From: Actinomadura barringtoniae
GTDB lineage: Bacteria; Actinomycetota; Actinomycetes; Streptosporangiales; Streptosporangiaceae
Direction: 5' to 3'
DNA length: 64,000 bases
Assembly: GCF_017573505.1 (NCBI RefSeq)
Contig: NZ_JAGEOJ010000021.1
Coordinates: 124,001-188,000, forward strand
Shown here in pieces: positions 32,657 through 40,792 of this stretch. Under the pieces are notes generated by a model. It saw only the letters and a program-made list of their open reading frames with translations, ran no database searches and had not been told where the DNA came from. The translations under genes and the position numbers were made by a program. The number at the start of each line of letters is the position of its first letter. Within the stretch, counting starts at the first letter, position 1.

Positions 32657-34054
32657 ATGGCCACACTCACCGGCGTCGCCGCCCCCGCGACGACGCGGAT
32701 GACCTCCCGGCACAGGCTGATCCTCACCCTGCTGCTCGGCGTGCAGTTCATGCTCGCCATCGACTTCTCCATCCTGAACGTGGCGCTGCCGGTCGTCGGC
32801 GAGGGGCTCGGCTTCGGGCTCGGCTCGCTGCAGTGGATCGCGACGGCGTTCGCGCTGCCCGCCGCGGGTTTCACCTTGCTGTTCGGGCGGGTCGCCGACC
32901 TGTTCGGGCGCCGCAGGATGCTGCTCACCGGGATGGCGCTGCTGGCGGTGGGCTCGCTGATCGGCGGGCTCGCGCCCAACCCGGCGGTGCTGCTGACCGG
33001 ACGCGTCCTGCAGGGGCTGGCGACCGCGATCGCGACCCCGGCGGCGCTGTCGCTGATCACCACCTCGTTCCCCGAAGGCCCGCTGCGCAACAGGGCGCTC
33101 GGGTTGAGCGGCGCGCTGATGTCGGCCGGGTTCACGGCGGGCGCGGTGCTCGGCGGCGTGCTCACCGACCTGCTGAGCTGGCGCTGGGCCTTCCTGATCA
33201 ACGTGCCGATCGCGCTGTTCGTGCTGGCGGTCGCGCCGCGTGTGATCGGTGAGAGCCGGCATCCGGCGGGCACACGGCTGGACGTGCCGGGCGCGGTGAC
33301 CGTCACCGGCGGGCTGCTGGCGCTGGTGTACGGGATCACGGCGGCGGGCTCGCACGGCTGGACCGACCCGTACGCCCTCGGCGCCCTCGCGCTCGCGGCG
33401 CTGCTGATGGCGGGCTTCTGGTTCGCCGAACGGCGCGCGGCGGCACCGCTCGTCCCGCTCGGCGTGCTGGCCCGGCGGACCGTCACGTGGGGCAACATCG
33501 GCGGCTTCGTCGCGTTCGCCACCGAGACCTCGCTGGTCTTCCTGATGACGCTCTACCTGCAGCAGGTGCTCGGGTTCTCGGCGCTGACGACCGGGCTGGC
33601 GCTCGGCGTCCTCGGGGCTGGCACGTTCGCGGGCGGCGTCGCCGCGCCGAAGATCATGGCGCGGCTGGGCGGCCGGGCGACGCTGGTGTCCGGGCTGCTC
33701 GTGCAGGCCGCCGCGACCGCCGCGCTGATCGGGCTCGGCACGGGACGCGAGTGGATCGGCCTGCTGCTGGTCGCCACCGCGGTCGGCGGCTTCGGCAACC
33801 TGGTCGCCATCGTCGCGTTCATGGGCATCGCGACGTCCGGGCTGCCGAACGACGAGCAGGGCCTGGCCACCGGGCTCGCCACGATGACCCAGCAGGTCGC
33901 GATCACCCTCGGCATCCCGGTGATGAGCGCGGTCGCGACCGCGCGGGCCTCGGTCCTGGGCGGCATCCACACCGCGACGCTCGTGAACGCCGCGATCGCG
34001 GTCGCGGGCGCCGCCCTCATCGCCCTGTTCCTGCGCGTCCGCGCCGACCGGTGA
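32657..34054 (+). CDS. MFS transporter, DHA2 family
   Basis: A 465-residue exporter: 'LLLGVQFMLAIDFSILNVALPVVGEGLG' (helix 1 with D..ILNVALP), 'FALPAAGFTLLFGRVADLFGRRRMLLTGMALL' (motif A), 'GRVLQGLATAIATPAALSLITTSFP' (motif B) and 'AGAVLGGVLTDLLSWRWAFLINVPI' (motif C). It is first of a four-gene operon with SDR, esterase and an unknown gene. ATG at 32657, spaced from AAAGAGG. Divergent from the XRE/MmyB regulator. Confidence 0.95.
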   Translation: MATLTGVAAPATTRMTSRHRLILTLLLGVQFMLAIDFSILNVALPVVGEGLGFGLGSLQWIATAFALPAAGFTLLFGRVADLFGRRRMLLTGMALLAVGSLIGGLAPNPAVLLTGRVLQGLATAIATPAALSLITTSFPEGPLRNRALGLSGALMSAGFTAGAVLGGVLTDLLSWRWAFLINVPIALFVLAVAPRVIGESRHPAGTRLDVPGAVTVTGGLLALVYGITAAGSHGWTDPYALGALALAALLMAGFWFAERRAAAPLVPLGVLARRTVTWGNIGGFVAFATETSLVFLMTLYLQQVLGFSALTTGLALGVLGAGTFAGGVAAPKIMARLGGRATLVSGLLVQAAATAALIGLGTGREWIGLLLVATAVGGFGNLVAIVAFMGIATSGLPNDEQGLATGLATMTQQVAITLGIPVMSAVATARASVLGGIHTATLVNAAIAVAGAALIALFLRVRADR

Positions 34055-34064
34055 GGAGCCGATC

Positions 34065-34847
34065 ATGGATCTCGAACTGACCGGCAAGGTCTTCATCGTC
34101 ACCGGCGCCTCCGCCGGAATCGGCTCGGCCACAGCGCAACTGCTCGCCGCCGAAGGCGCGCACGTCGTCGGTGTCGCCCGCGACGCCGGCCCGATCGAGG
34201 AGCTCGGCGAACGGGTGACCGGCGCCGCCGCCGACCTCACCGACCCCGCCGCCGCACGCGTCGTCGAGACGGTGCTCGAACGGCACGGACGGCTGGACGG
34301 CTTGGTCAACAACGCGGGCGCGCTGGAGTCGCGCATCGGCTTCCTGGATGTGACCGACGAGCAGTGGCACGCCACGTTCGAGCTGAACTTCCACGCCGCC
34401 GTACGAATGGCGCGCGCCGCACTGCCCGCCCTGATCGACCAGGGCGCGGGAAGCCTGGTGCATCTGTCGAGCGAGGCGGGGCGGTTCCCGGACACGTCCC
34501 TTGTGGACTACGCGGCGACCAAGACGGCCCTGCTGTCGGTGTCCAAAACGCTGGCGGGGGAGTTCGGCCGCTGCGGGATCAGGTCGAACGTCGTCTCGCC
34601 AGGGCCGACCCGTACGCGGCTATGGGATGCCCCTGGCGGGTTCGCCGACCAGCTTGCCGCGCAGTACGGACTCCCTGTCGAGCAGGCGATCGAACGGTTC
34701 GTCCGGGACGAACGCCGTCTGCCCACCGAACGGCTTGGAACGCCAGAGGATGTCGCCCGCGTCATCGCCTATTTGCTGTCGCCCTTGGCCGTTCAGGTCA
34801 CCGGGGCCGAATGGGCCGTGGACGGCGGGGCACTCCGTCAGATCTGA
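34065..34847 (+). CDS. SDR family oxidoreductase
   Basis: A 260-residue classical SDR: 'FIVTGASAGIGSATAQLLAAEGAHVVGVARD' (TGxxxGIG), 'LVNNAGAL' (NNAG), 'LVHLSSEAG', 'YAATKTALLSVSKTLAGEF' (YxxxK) and 'VVSPGPTRT'. NAD(P)-dependent oxidation or reduction of a hydroxyl/keto group; substrate unknown. It is 10 bp after the MFS stop with GAGGAG as ribosome binding site, so co-transcribed. Confidence 0.95.
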   Translation: MDLELTGKVFIVTGASAGIGSATAQLLAAEGAHVVGVARDAGPIEELGERVTGAAADLTDPAAARVVETVLERHGRLDGLVNNAGALESRIGFLDVTDEQWHATFELNFHAAVRMARAALPALIDQGAGSLVHLSSEAGRFPDTSLVDYAATKTALLSVSKTLAGEFGRCGIRSNVVSPGPTRTRLWDAPGGFADQLAAQYGLPVEQAIERFVRDERRLPTERLGTPEDVARVIAYLLSPLAVQVTGAEWAVDGGALRQI

Positions 34848-34875
34848 AGGAATCTGAAGTCTGAAGGAAGAAGTC

Positions 34876-35685
34876 ATGGCATTGCAGCAGGGGAGCCTGC
34901 CCGGGACGGTTCGGTGGGCGGCGGTCGCCGCCCCCGGGCCGGAGCCCGGCCGGCAGGTTCCCGTACGGATTTACCAGGCGGGGCCCGCTCCGCGCGGGTG
35001 GCTCGTGTGGGCGCACGGCGGGAGCTGGTCGTCCGGCTCGTCCGCCGCCTGGCACCAGCCTTTCGCGGAGCTGGCCCGTGCCGCGTCGGCCACCGTGGTG
35101 GGCGTCGATTACCGGCTGGCCCCTGCGAATCCTCATCCGGCGGCGATTCTGGACGTTCTCGCGGTGATGGAGTGGGTGCGGGAGTTGACCGACGGGCCTA
35201 TCTCGGTGGGCGGCGACAGCGCGGGCGCCACGATCGCCGCCTCGGCCGCACTGGAATGGCGCGATCGAGGCCTGGGGCAGGGCCATCCGCTTGCCGCGCA
35301 GGTGTTGGCCTATCCGCCGCTGGACCCGGAGGCGCGAGGCGACTCCTACACCCGCGACCCGGGCGTCTTCCCCAGCCGCGCCTCTCTTATGGCGGCATGG
35401 AGGACCTACCTGGGCACCGGTGGGGGTGAGGGGCTGCGCAGCACGCCTTTTGAAGCAGAAGACCTCGGCGGGGCCGGGACGGCGATCCTGGCGGTCGGTT
35501 CCCTGGACCCTGTGGCCGACGACGTTCGCGAGTATGCGCGGCGGCTGCGTGAGGCGGGGAACGACGTCACGTTCCGCGAGTTCGAAGGCGGCCACCACGG
35601 CGCCTTCCTCACCGACCCCGGATTCCGCCGCTGGCTGGGGACCACCTATGCCGACGTCTACGCGCAAGTGCGAAGGAGCATGTGA
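34876..35685 (+). CDS. alpha/beta hydrolase, hormone-sensitive lipase type
   Basis: A 269-residue esterase: 'LVWAHGGSWSSG' (HGG oxyanion box), 'VVGVDYRLAPANPHPAAILDVLAVMEWV', 'SVGGDSAGATIAASAALEWR' (GDSAG, Ser), 'AVGSLDPVADD' (Asp) and 'EGGHHGAFL' (His). Family IV esterases cleave short acyl esters. Third gene of the operon, 28 bp after the SDR, with AAGGAAGAAG as ribosome binding site; its stop overlaps the next start (TGATG). Confidence 0.94.
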   Translation: MALQQGSLPGTVRWAAVAAPGPEPGRQVPVRIYQAGPAPRGWLVWAHGGSWSSGSSAAWHQPFAELARAASATVVGVDYRLAPANPHPAAILDVLAVMEWVRELTDGPISVGGDSAGATIAASAALEWRDRGLGQGHPLAAQVLAYPPLDPEARGDSYTRDPGVFPSRASLMAAWRTYLGTGGGEGLRSTPFEAEDLGGAGTAILAVGSLDPVADDVREYARRLREAGNDVTFREFEGGHHGAFLTDPGFRRWLGTTYADVYAQVRRSM

Positions 35686-36176
35686 TGAACAGCGAGACCG
35701 CCTACACGGCCGAGTTGCTGCGGCACTTCGCCGACCTGCGGGACCGCACCCATGGCGAGACCGCGTCGTCCAGGCCCGACAAGGAAGGGCTCTTCGCCGA
35801 CGCCGTCGACCTTCTCGACCCGTACGCCCGGCAGACCCTCGACGAGGTGAACGCCGCGCTGTTCCTCGGGACCGGTGAGATCACCGCGACCGGCACCCGG
35901 CGTTCGGCGGAGGGCGGGCTGGAGGCGATCTGGGCTCTGAGCTGGCCCGAACAGCGCGACGCGGGCATCAACCCGATCCTCATCAGGGCGTTCTACGGGG
36001 CCGGGTTCCACCACCCGCACCTGCGCGGCGGAACGGTCGGCGACTGGCCGCTGAACGTCTTCACGCCCGAGCAGGCGGCCGCCGAGGTCCCCACGTTCCG
36101 CGCCATCGCGAGCGCCGACCTGCACAACCTGGTGTTCCAGCGCGACTACCGGATCATCCCGGCCATCACGCGGTGA
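35685..36176 (+). CDS. hypothetical protein, last gene of the MFS-SDR-esterase operon
   Basis: A 163-residue soluble protein I do not recognise. It begins with a helical 'AYTAELLRHFADLRDRTHGETASSRPDKEGLFADAVDLLDPYARQTLDEVNAALFLGTGEI' and continues with 'RRSAEGGLEAIWALSWPEQRDAGINPILIRAFYGAGFHHPHLRGGTVGDWPLNVFT', which includes two His pairs that might bind metal. No signal or membrane segment. The ATG at 35685 shares a base with the esterase stop and lies 7 bases after AAGGAG. Its place in the operon suggests a role with the esterase and SDR. Confidence 0.85.
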   Translation: MNSETAYTAELLRHFADLRDRTHGETASSRPDKEGLFADAVDLLDPYARQTLDEVNAALFLGTGEITATGTRRSAEGGLEAIWALSWPEQRDAGINPILIRAFYGAGFHHPHLRGGTVGDWPLNVFTPEQAAAEVPTFRAIASADLHNLVFQRDYRIIPAITR

Positions 36177-36235
36177 TCCCCGGCGCCCATCGCGGGCACC
36201 AGGGATCGCGTCAGGAAGGCCCGATATCCGGAGGC

Positions 36236-36598
36236 TCAGGCGGGGACCTTGTCGAGGAAGCCGTGCACCTGCTCGATGCGGCCGTCCTCTGTCAGCACCG
36301 CCACGTCGAAGCCGACCACGACCGCCTCGGCGCCCGCCGGGCCGAGCTCCCAGGTGAAGCGGGCGATGTTGTGGTGCGCGTCCACGTCCCCGCCGAGCCG
36401 GAACACGAAGTCGGGGAACTGCTGCTGCACCGCGCCGATCGTCGCGTCGATCGCGTCGCGTCCCTCCGCCACCGCCAGCGGGTCCACGTACGCGCCGCCC
36501 TCGGTCCACAGCCCGTCGATCGCGGCGCGGCGCGCGGCGGGGTCCTTCTCGTTCCAGGTGTCCAGGTAGCGCTCGACCAGCTTCTGCGCGTCGCTCAT
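36236..36598 (-). CDS. SnoaL-like (NTF2 fold) protein
   Basis: A 120-residue NTF2-like protein: 'LVERYLDTWNEKDPAARRAAIDGLWTEGGAYVDPLAVAEGRDAIDATIGAVQQQFPDFVFRLGG', then 'NIARFTWELGP' and 'VVGFDVAVLTEDGRIEQVHGFLDKVP'. This is the SnoaL/ketosteroid-isomerase subgroup found in oxidative pathways. The ATG at 36598 follows GGAGCG. Convergent with the preceding operon, divergent from the DMT transporter. Confidence 0.9.
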   Translation of the reverse strand: MSDAQKLVERYLDTWNEKDPAARRAAIDGLWTEGGAYVDPLAVAEGRDAIDATIGAVQQQFPDFVFRLGGDVDAHHNIARFTWELGPAGAEAVVVGFDVAVLTEDGRIEQVHGFLDKVPA

Positions 36599-36752
36599 CA
36601 GGGATCGCTCCACTCTTGATCGTCATGGCCGCCGGACCTCGGCCGCCGATGACCACCACGGTGCCGCGTCTGGGGTGATGCAGGCGATTACCTGGCGGGT
36701 CATCACGATGCGGCCGGTAATGTCTCCCCGGGCGGACCCCGGGGGAGTGATC

Positions 36753-37856
36753 GTGGCGAACGTGGCGATGGTGGGCGCGGACGCGCGCGTACGACCCGGG
36801 CGGCGGCGGGCCCGTCCCGTACGGCGCGCCTCGGGCACGGCCCCGGCGATCGGCCTCGGACTGCTCGGCGCGCTGTTCTTCTCCTCCTCGTTCATCGTCA
36901 ACCGGCTCCTCGCCGTCGACGGCGGCGCCTGGGAATGGACCGCGTCGCTGCGCTTCCTGCTCTCCCTCCCGATCTTCTTCGCGATCGTGGCGGCTCGGCC
37001 GAGCCGCGGCGGGCTCGCGCCGGTGTTCCAGGCCCTGCGCGCCGCGCCGGGCCGCTGGATGCTGTGGAGCACGGTCGGCTTCGGCCTGTTCTACGCCCCG
37101 CTGTGCCTGGCCGCGACGACCGCGCCCGGCTGGATGATCGCGGCGAGCTGGCAGGTCACCATCGTCTGCGGCATGTTCCTCGCCCCGTTCCTGTACGCGG
37201 CGGGCGACCGCCGGCGCCGCATCCCGGCCAAGGGCGTCACGCTGTCCGGGCTGATCCTGGCCGGTGTCTTCGTGGCGCAGCTCGGCGGCGATCAGAAGCC
37301 GTCGTGGGCGATGCTCGGCGGGATCGCGCTCGTCCTGTTCGCCGCCGTCGCGTACCCGGTCGGCAACCGCCGCACGATGGAACTGGCCGGTGACCGGCTC
37401 GACTCGTTCCAGCGGCTGCTGGCGATGTCGCTGGCGAGCCTGCCGCTCTGGCTGGTCCTCGGGCTGATCGGCGGCCTGCGCGCCGGGCTGCCCGCCACCG
37501 GCCAGCTGACCGGGACGGCCGTGGTGGCCGTCTGCTCCGGCGTGATCGCGACGTCGCTGTTCTTCGCCGCGACCCAGCGCGTACGGGACGACCCGCTGCG
37601 GCTGGCGGCCGTCGAGGCCACCCAGGCGGGCGAGGTGGTCTTCGTCGCCCTGCTGGAACCGGTCATCCTGGCCGCCCATCCGCCCGGCCCGGCCGCGTGG
37701 GCGGGCATCCTGGCGATCACGGTCGGGGTGGCCCTCTACGCCCTGACCGGCCGCGACGCACCCAGCAACGGCCCCCGCGACGCACCCAGCGACGCACCCC
37801 GCGCCGCGCCCGGCGACGCACCCCGCGCCGCCGGTCCCGGCGGTACTCAAGGGTGA
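36753..37856 (+). CDS. DMT superfamily transporter (EmrE-like)
   Basis: A membrane transporter of about 367 residues with ten helices in two halves: 'APAIGLGLLGALFFSSSFIVNRLLA', 'FLLSLPIFFAIVAARPS', 'LWSTVGFGLFYAPLCLAATTAPGWMIAASWQVTIVCGMFLAPFL', 'LSGLILAGVFVAQLGG', 'AVVAVCSGVIATSLFFAATQRV' and 'VFVALLEPVILAAHPPG'. This is the multidrug-resistance DMT group related to EamA. The tail repeats 'DAPSNGPRDAPSDAPRAAPGDAPRA', another low-complexity end. I chose the GTG at 36753 behind GGGGGAG; the exact start is uncertain (in-frame options 36675-36768). Confidence 0.86.
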   Translation: MANVAMVGADARVRPGRRRARPVRRASGTAPAIGLGLLGALFFSSSFIVNRLLAVDGGAWEWTASLRFLLSLPIFFAIVAARPSRGGLAPVFQALRAAPGRWMLWSTVGFGLFYAPLCLAATTAPGWMIAASWQVTIVCGMFLAPFLYAAGDRRRRIPAKGVTLSGLILAGVFVAQLGGDQKPSWAMLGGIALVLFAAVAYPVGNRRTMELAGDRLDSFQRLLAMSLASLPLWLVLGLIGGLRAGLPATGQLTGTAVVAVCSGVIATSLFFAATQRVRDDPLRLAAVEATQAGEVVFVALLEPVILAAHPPGPAAWAGILAITVGVALYALTGRDAPSNGPRDAPSDAPRAAPGDAPRAAGPGGTQG

Positions 37857-37905
37857 CGTCGGATTTTCGCTAGTGAAAGCCGCTGGCCTCGGTGATGCTG
37901 GAGGC

Positions 37906-39423
37906 ATGCATGAGGACGTGGAGCGGTGTGTACGGGCGGTTCAGTCCAAGGACGCGCGGTTCGACGGGTGGTTCTTCACCGGGGTCGTGACCACGGGAAT
38001 CTACTGCCGGCCGAGCTGCCCGGTCGTGCCGCCCAAGCCGGAGAACATGCGCTTCTACCCGAGCGCCGCGGCCGCGCAGCAGGCCGGATTCCGCGCCTGC
38101 AAGCGGTGCCGCCCCGACGCCAGCCCCGGCTCCCCGCAGTGGAACGAAAGGGCCGACGTCGTGGCGCGGGCGATGCGCCTCATCGCCGACGGGATCGTCG
38201 ACCGTGAAGGCGTTCCCGGGCTCGCGTCCCGGCTTGGCTACAGCACGCGTCAGATCGAACGCCAGTTGCAGGCCGAGCTCGGCGCCGGCCCGCTCGCCCT
38301 GGCCCGCGCGCAACGCGCCCAGACCGCCCGCCTGCTGATCGAGACCAGCGCCCTGCCGATGAGCGACGTCGCGTTCGCCGCCGGGTTCGCGAGCATCCGG
38401 GCGTTCAACGACACCGTACGAGAGGTGTTCGCCCTCACCCCGACCGAGCTCCGCGACCGCGTTGCCCGAGGCCACCCTGCCTCCCGCCGCGCTGCCGCAT
38501 CCGCCGTTCAGCCGAGCACTGAGGCTGCCGTCCCGGAGGTGACGCTGGCGCTGCGGCTGCCGTTCCGGGCACCGCTGTTCCCGGACAACCTGTTCGGCCA
38601 CCTGGCGGCGACGGCCGTGCCGGGCGTCGAGGAGTGGCGCGACGGCGCGTACCGCCGGACCCTGCGCCTGCCGAACGGCTACGGCATCGTGGCCCTGCGC
38701 CCGCACCCCGACCACGTCCAGTGCACGCTGTCGCTCACCGACCTCCGCGACCTCACCATCGCGATCAGCCGGTGCCGCCGGATGCTGGACCTGGACGCCG
38801 ATCCCGTCGCCGTCGACGACCTCCTGCGCACCGATCCCGTCCTCGCGCCCCTGGTCGACAAGGCCCCCGGGCGTCGCGTCCCGCACACGGTCGACGCCGC
38901 CGAGTTCGCCGTACGGGCCGTACTGGGCCAGCAGGTGTCCACGGCGGCCGCCCGCACCCACGCCGCCCGCCTGGTCACCGCGCATGGCGAGCAGATCGTC
39001 GACCCCGGCGGCGGCCTGACGCACCTGTTCCCCGACCCCGCCGCGCTGGCCGACCTCGATCCGGAGACGCTGGCGTTCCCCAAGACCCGCCGTACGACCC
39101 TGACCTCCCTCGTCGCGGCGCTCGCCGCCGGAGAGATCGACCTGGGCGTCGGCAGCGACTGGATCGAGGCCCGCTCCCAGCTCGCCGAGCTCCCCGGAGT
39201 CGGCCCGTGGACCATCGAGACGATCGCGATGCGGGCGCTCGGCGACCCCGACGCGTTCATCCCCGGCGACCTGGGCGTCAAGATCGCCGCCGACGGGCTG
39301 GGCCTGCCCACCACCCCGGCCGCCCTCACCCGCCGCGCCGCCGCCTGGCGCCCGTGGCGCGCCTACGCCGTCCAGTACCTCTGGGCCACCGGTGACCACG
39401 CGATCAACCGGCTGCCCGCCTGA
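37906..39423 (+). CDS. Ada-AlkA fusion: methyl sensor and 3-methyladenine glycosylase
   Basis: A 505-residue alkylation-repair protein. Residues 1-70 are the Ada N-domain with zinc Cys34, Cys38, Cys65 and Cys68 ('TTGIYCRPSCPV', 'FRACKRCRP'), which takes methyl groups from phosphotriesters. Residues 85-190 are an AraC-type HTH ('SRLGYSTRQIERQLQAELGAGPLALARAQRAQTARLL'). Residues 220-500 are AlkA: AlkA_N and a HhH-GPD glycosylase ('RAVLGQQVSTAAARTHAARLV', 'LPGVGPWTIETIAMRALGDPDAFIPGDLGV'). Sensing, transcriptional activation and base excision are thus on one chain. The ATG at 37906 gives the conserved 'ERCVRAVQSKDARFDGWFF' start. ogt follows 28 bp downstream. Confidence 0.95.
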   Translation: MHEDVERCVRAVQSKDARFDGWFFTGVVTTGIYCRPSCPVVPPKPENMRFYPSAAAAQQAGFRACKRCRPDASPGSPQWNERADVVARAMRLIADGIVDREGVPGLASRLGYSTRQIERQLQAELGAGPLALARAQRAQTARLLIETSALPMSDVAFAAGFASIRAFNDTVREVFALTPTELRDRVARGHPASRRAAASAVQPSTEAAVPEVTLALRLPFRAPLFPDNLFGHLAATAVPGVEEWRDGAYRRTLRLPNGYGIVALRPHPDHVQCTLSLTDLRDLTIAISRCRRMLDLDADPVAVDDLLRTDPVLAPLVDKAPGRRVPHTVDAAEFAVRAVLGQQVSTAAARTHAARLVTAHGEQIVDPGGGLTHLFPDPAALADLDPETLAFPKTRRTTLTSLVAALAAGEIDLGVGSDWIEARSQLAELPGVGPWTIETIAMRALGDPDAFIPGDLGVKIAADGLGLPTTPAALTRRAAAWRPWRAYAVQYLWATGDHAINRLPA

Positions 39424-39451
39424 CACCTGCACGAGGAGAGGAACCAAGACC

Positions 39452-39982
39452 ATGTCCGGACACCGGACGCACACCGTGGTGGACAGCCCGTACGGCCCGC
39501 TGACCCTGGTCGCGACCGACGGCGCGCTGTCCGGCCTCTACATGGACCTGCAGCGGCACCGCCCGGACCAGGAGACCTTCGGTGACCGCGAGGACCCAGA
39601 GGCCGACCCGTTCGCCGCCGTGGCCGAACAGCTGACCGCCTACTTCGCGGGCGAGCTGACCGACTTCGATCTGCCGCTGAACCTGCACGGCACCCCGTTC
39701 CAGCGCCGCGTCTGGGAGGCGCTCCAGGAGATCCCGTACGGCGAGACCGTCTCGTACGGCCGGCTCGCCGTGGAGATCGGCAACCCCAGCGCCTCGCGCG
39801 CCGTGGGCCTGGCGAACGGCAAGAACCCGGTCGGCATCATCGTCCCCTGCCATCGCGTGGTTGGTTCCACGGGAAACCTCACCGGCTACGGCGGCGGCAT
39901 CGACCGCAAACGCCGCCTGCTCGACTTCGAAAACCAAGTCAGAGCCGGCTCAGGCTCCACGACCACCGCAACCCTCTTCTGA
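39452..39982 (+). CDS. ogt: methylated-DNA-protein-cysteine methyltransferase
   Basis: A 176-residue suicide enzyme that removes alkyl groups from O6-alkylguanine onto Cys133 in 'NPVGIIVPCHRVVGSTGNLTGYGGGIDRK'. The helix-turn-helix 'PFQRRVWEALQEIPYGETVSYGRLA' inserts into DNA. ATG at 39452 follows GAGGAGAGG. It is co-transcribed with the Ada-AlkA gene, an adaptive-response unit. After the stop, GGCCGCCGG and CCGGCGGCC (39994-40039) may form a weak terminator. Confidence 0.96.
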   Translation: MSGHRTHTVVDSPYGPLTLVATDGALSGLYMDLQRHRPDQETFGDREDPEADPFAAVAEQLTAYFAGELTDFDLPLNLHGTPFQRRVWEALQEIPYGETVSYGRLAVEIGNPSASRAVGLANGKNPVGIIVPCHRVVGSTGNLTGYGGGIDRKRRLLDFENQVRAGSGSTTTATLF

Positions 39983-40164
39983 CCACCCAAAACGGCCGCC
40001 GGATCGCCCCCGCCCCCGCAGCGGGACGACCCGGCGGCCCCCTCCACCCCCAACCCACCCCACGCACCGCACCGCAGACCGCACGCCCCCGACAGCGCGT
40101 CACGAGCGGTCGACGGGGCGCCGCGTCGCGGCAGGGCGGCTTGGGGGGCGTCACCGCTGTGGTG

Positions 40165-40647
40165 TCATCGGCGACGGCTGCGTTGGAAGGTGAGGGCGGC
40201 GAGGGCGAAGAGGAGGCCGCCGGCCATGAACCAGGGCTCGTAGAGGAAGGTGGCGAAGCGCTCCTCGGCGGTCAGGTCGCCTGAGGACTTCGCGCCCACG
40301 GCCAGTGCGGCCCAGTCCACGACGCTGGGGAGGGCGTGGACGATCATGACGGCGGTCGCGCCCCACGCGGCCGTCAACAGCATCCTGCGCGCGAAGCGCT
40401 CGCCCCAGGGACGTACGAGCGCCAGGGCCAGCGCCGCCGCGACCGCCGACACCGGGATCGCGATCACGTCGATGACCAGCAGCGGGGCGTTGTCGAAGAT
40501 CGACTGGCCGTTCGGGAGGCCCGCTCGGCCGCCGGCCAGCCAGTAGACGTGTACGAGCGAGAACAGCACACCCCAGGCGGCGGCCGCGTACGCCCCCGCG
40601 TTCCGCAGTGCCGGTCGCCGGTCGTCCAAGGTCAGCGTCGTGTTCAT
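40165..40647 (-). CDS. DUF3995 membrane protein
   Basis: A 160-residue protein with four helices: 'AYAAAAWGVLFSLVHVYWLAGGRAGL', 'PLLVIDVIAIPVSAVAAALALALV', 'RRMLLTAAWGATAVMIVHALPSVVDWAALA' and 'WFMAGGLLFALAALTF'. The H-x-Y-W-x-x-G-G motif in helix 1 is the mark of DUF3995. Function unknown. The ATG at 40647 follows GTAGGGG; the longer frame upstream overlaps the next promoter. Confidence 0.87.
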   Translation of the reverse strand: MNTTLTLDDRRPALRNAGAYAAAAWGVLFSLVHVYWLAGGRAGLPNGQSIFDNAPLLVIDVIAIPVSAVAAALALALVRPWGERFARRMLLTAAWGATAVMIVHALPSVVDWAALAVGAKSSGDLTAEERFATFLYEPWFMAGGLLFALAALTFQRSRRR

Positions 40648-40792
40648 GGCCCCTACTCTGCTGAGCCGTCGGCGCGCGGGCCTCCCTCTCAGCGGCCGGT
40701 GACCTCCCCCGGACGGGTGAACCTCCCGATGGGTGGTTTTGTCCTTGGCGGGGGTTAACGTGCCAGGTGTAGCCGAGAGTCGAGAGGCAGTC

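Noticed and set aside
31364..34495. A very long open frame of over 1000 codons on the minus strand
   Set aside because: It is antisense to an MFS and an SDR gene and continues through repeat DNA; its product is Arg/Gly/Asp-rich with no domains. Only the regulator at 31522-32388, which lies in a different part and frame context, is real.
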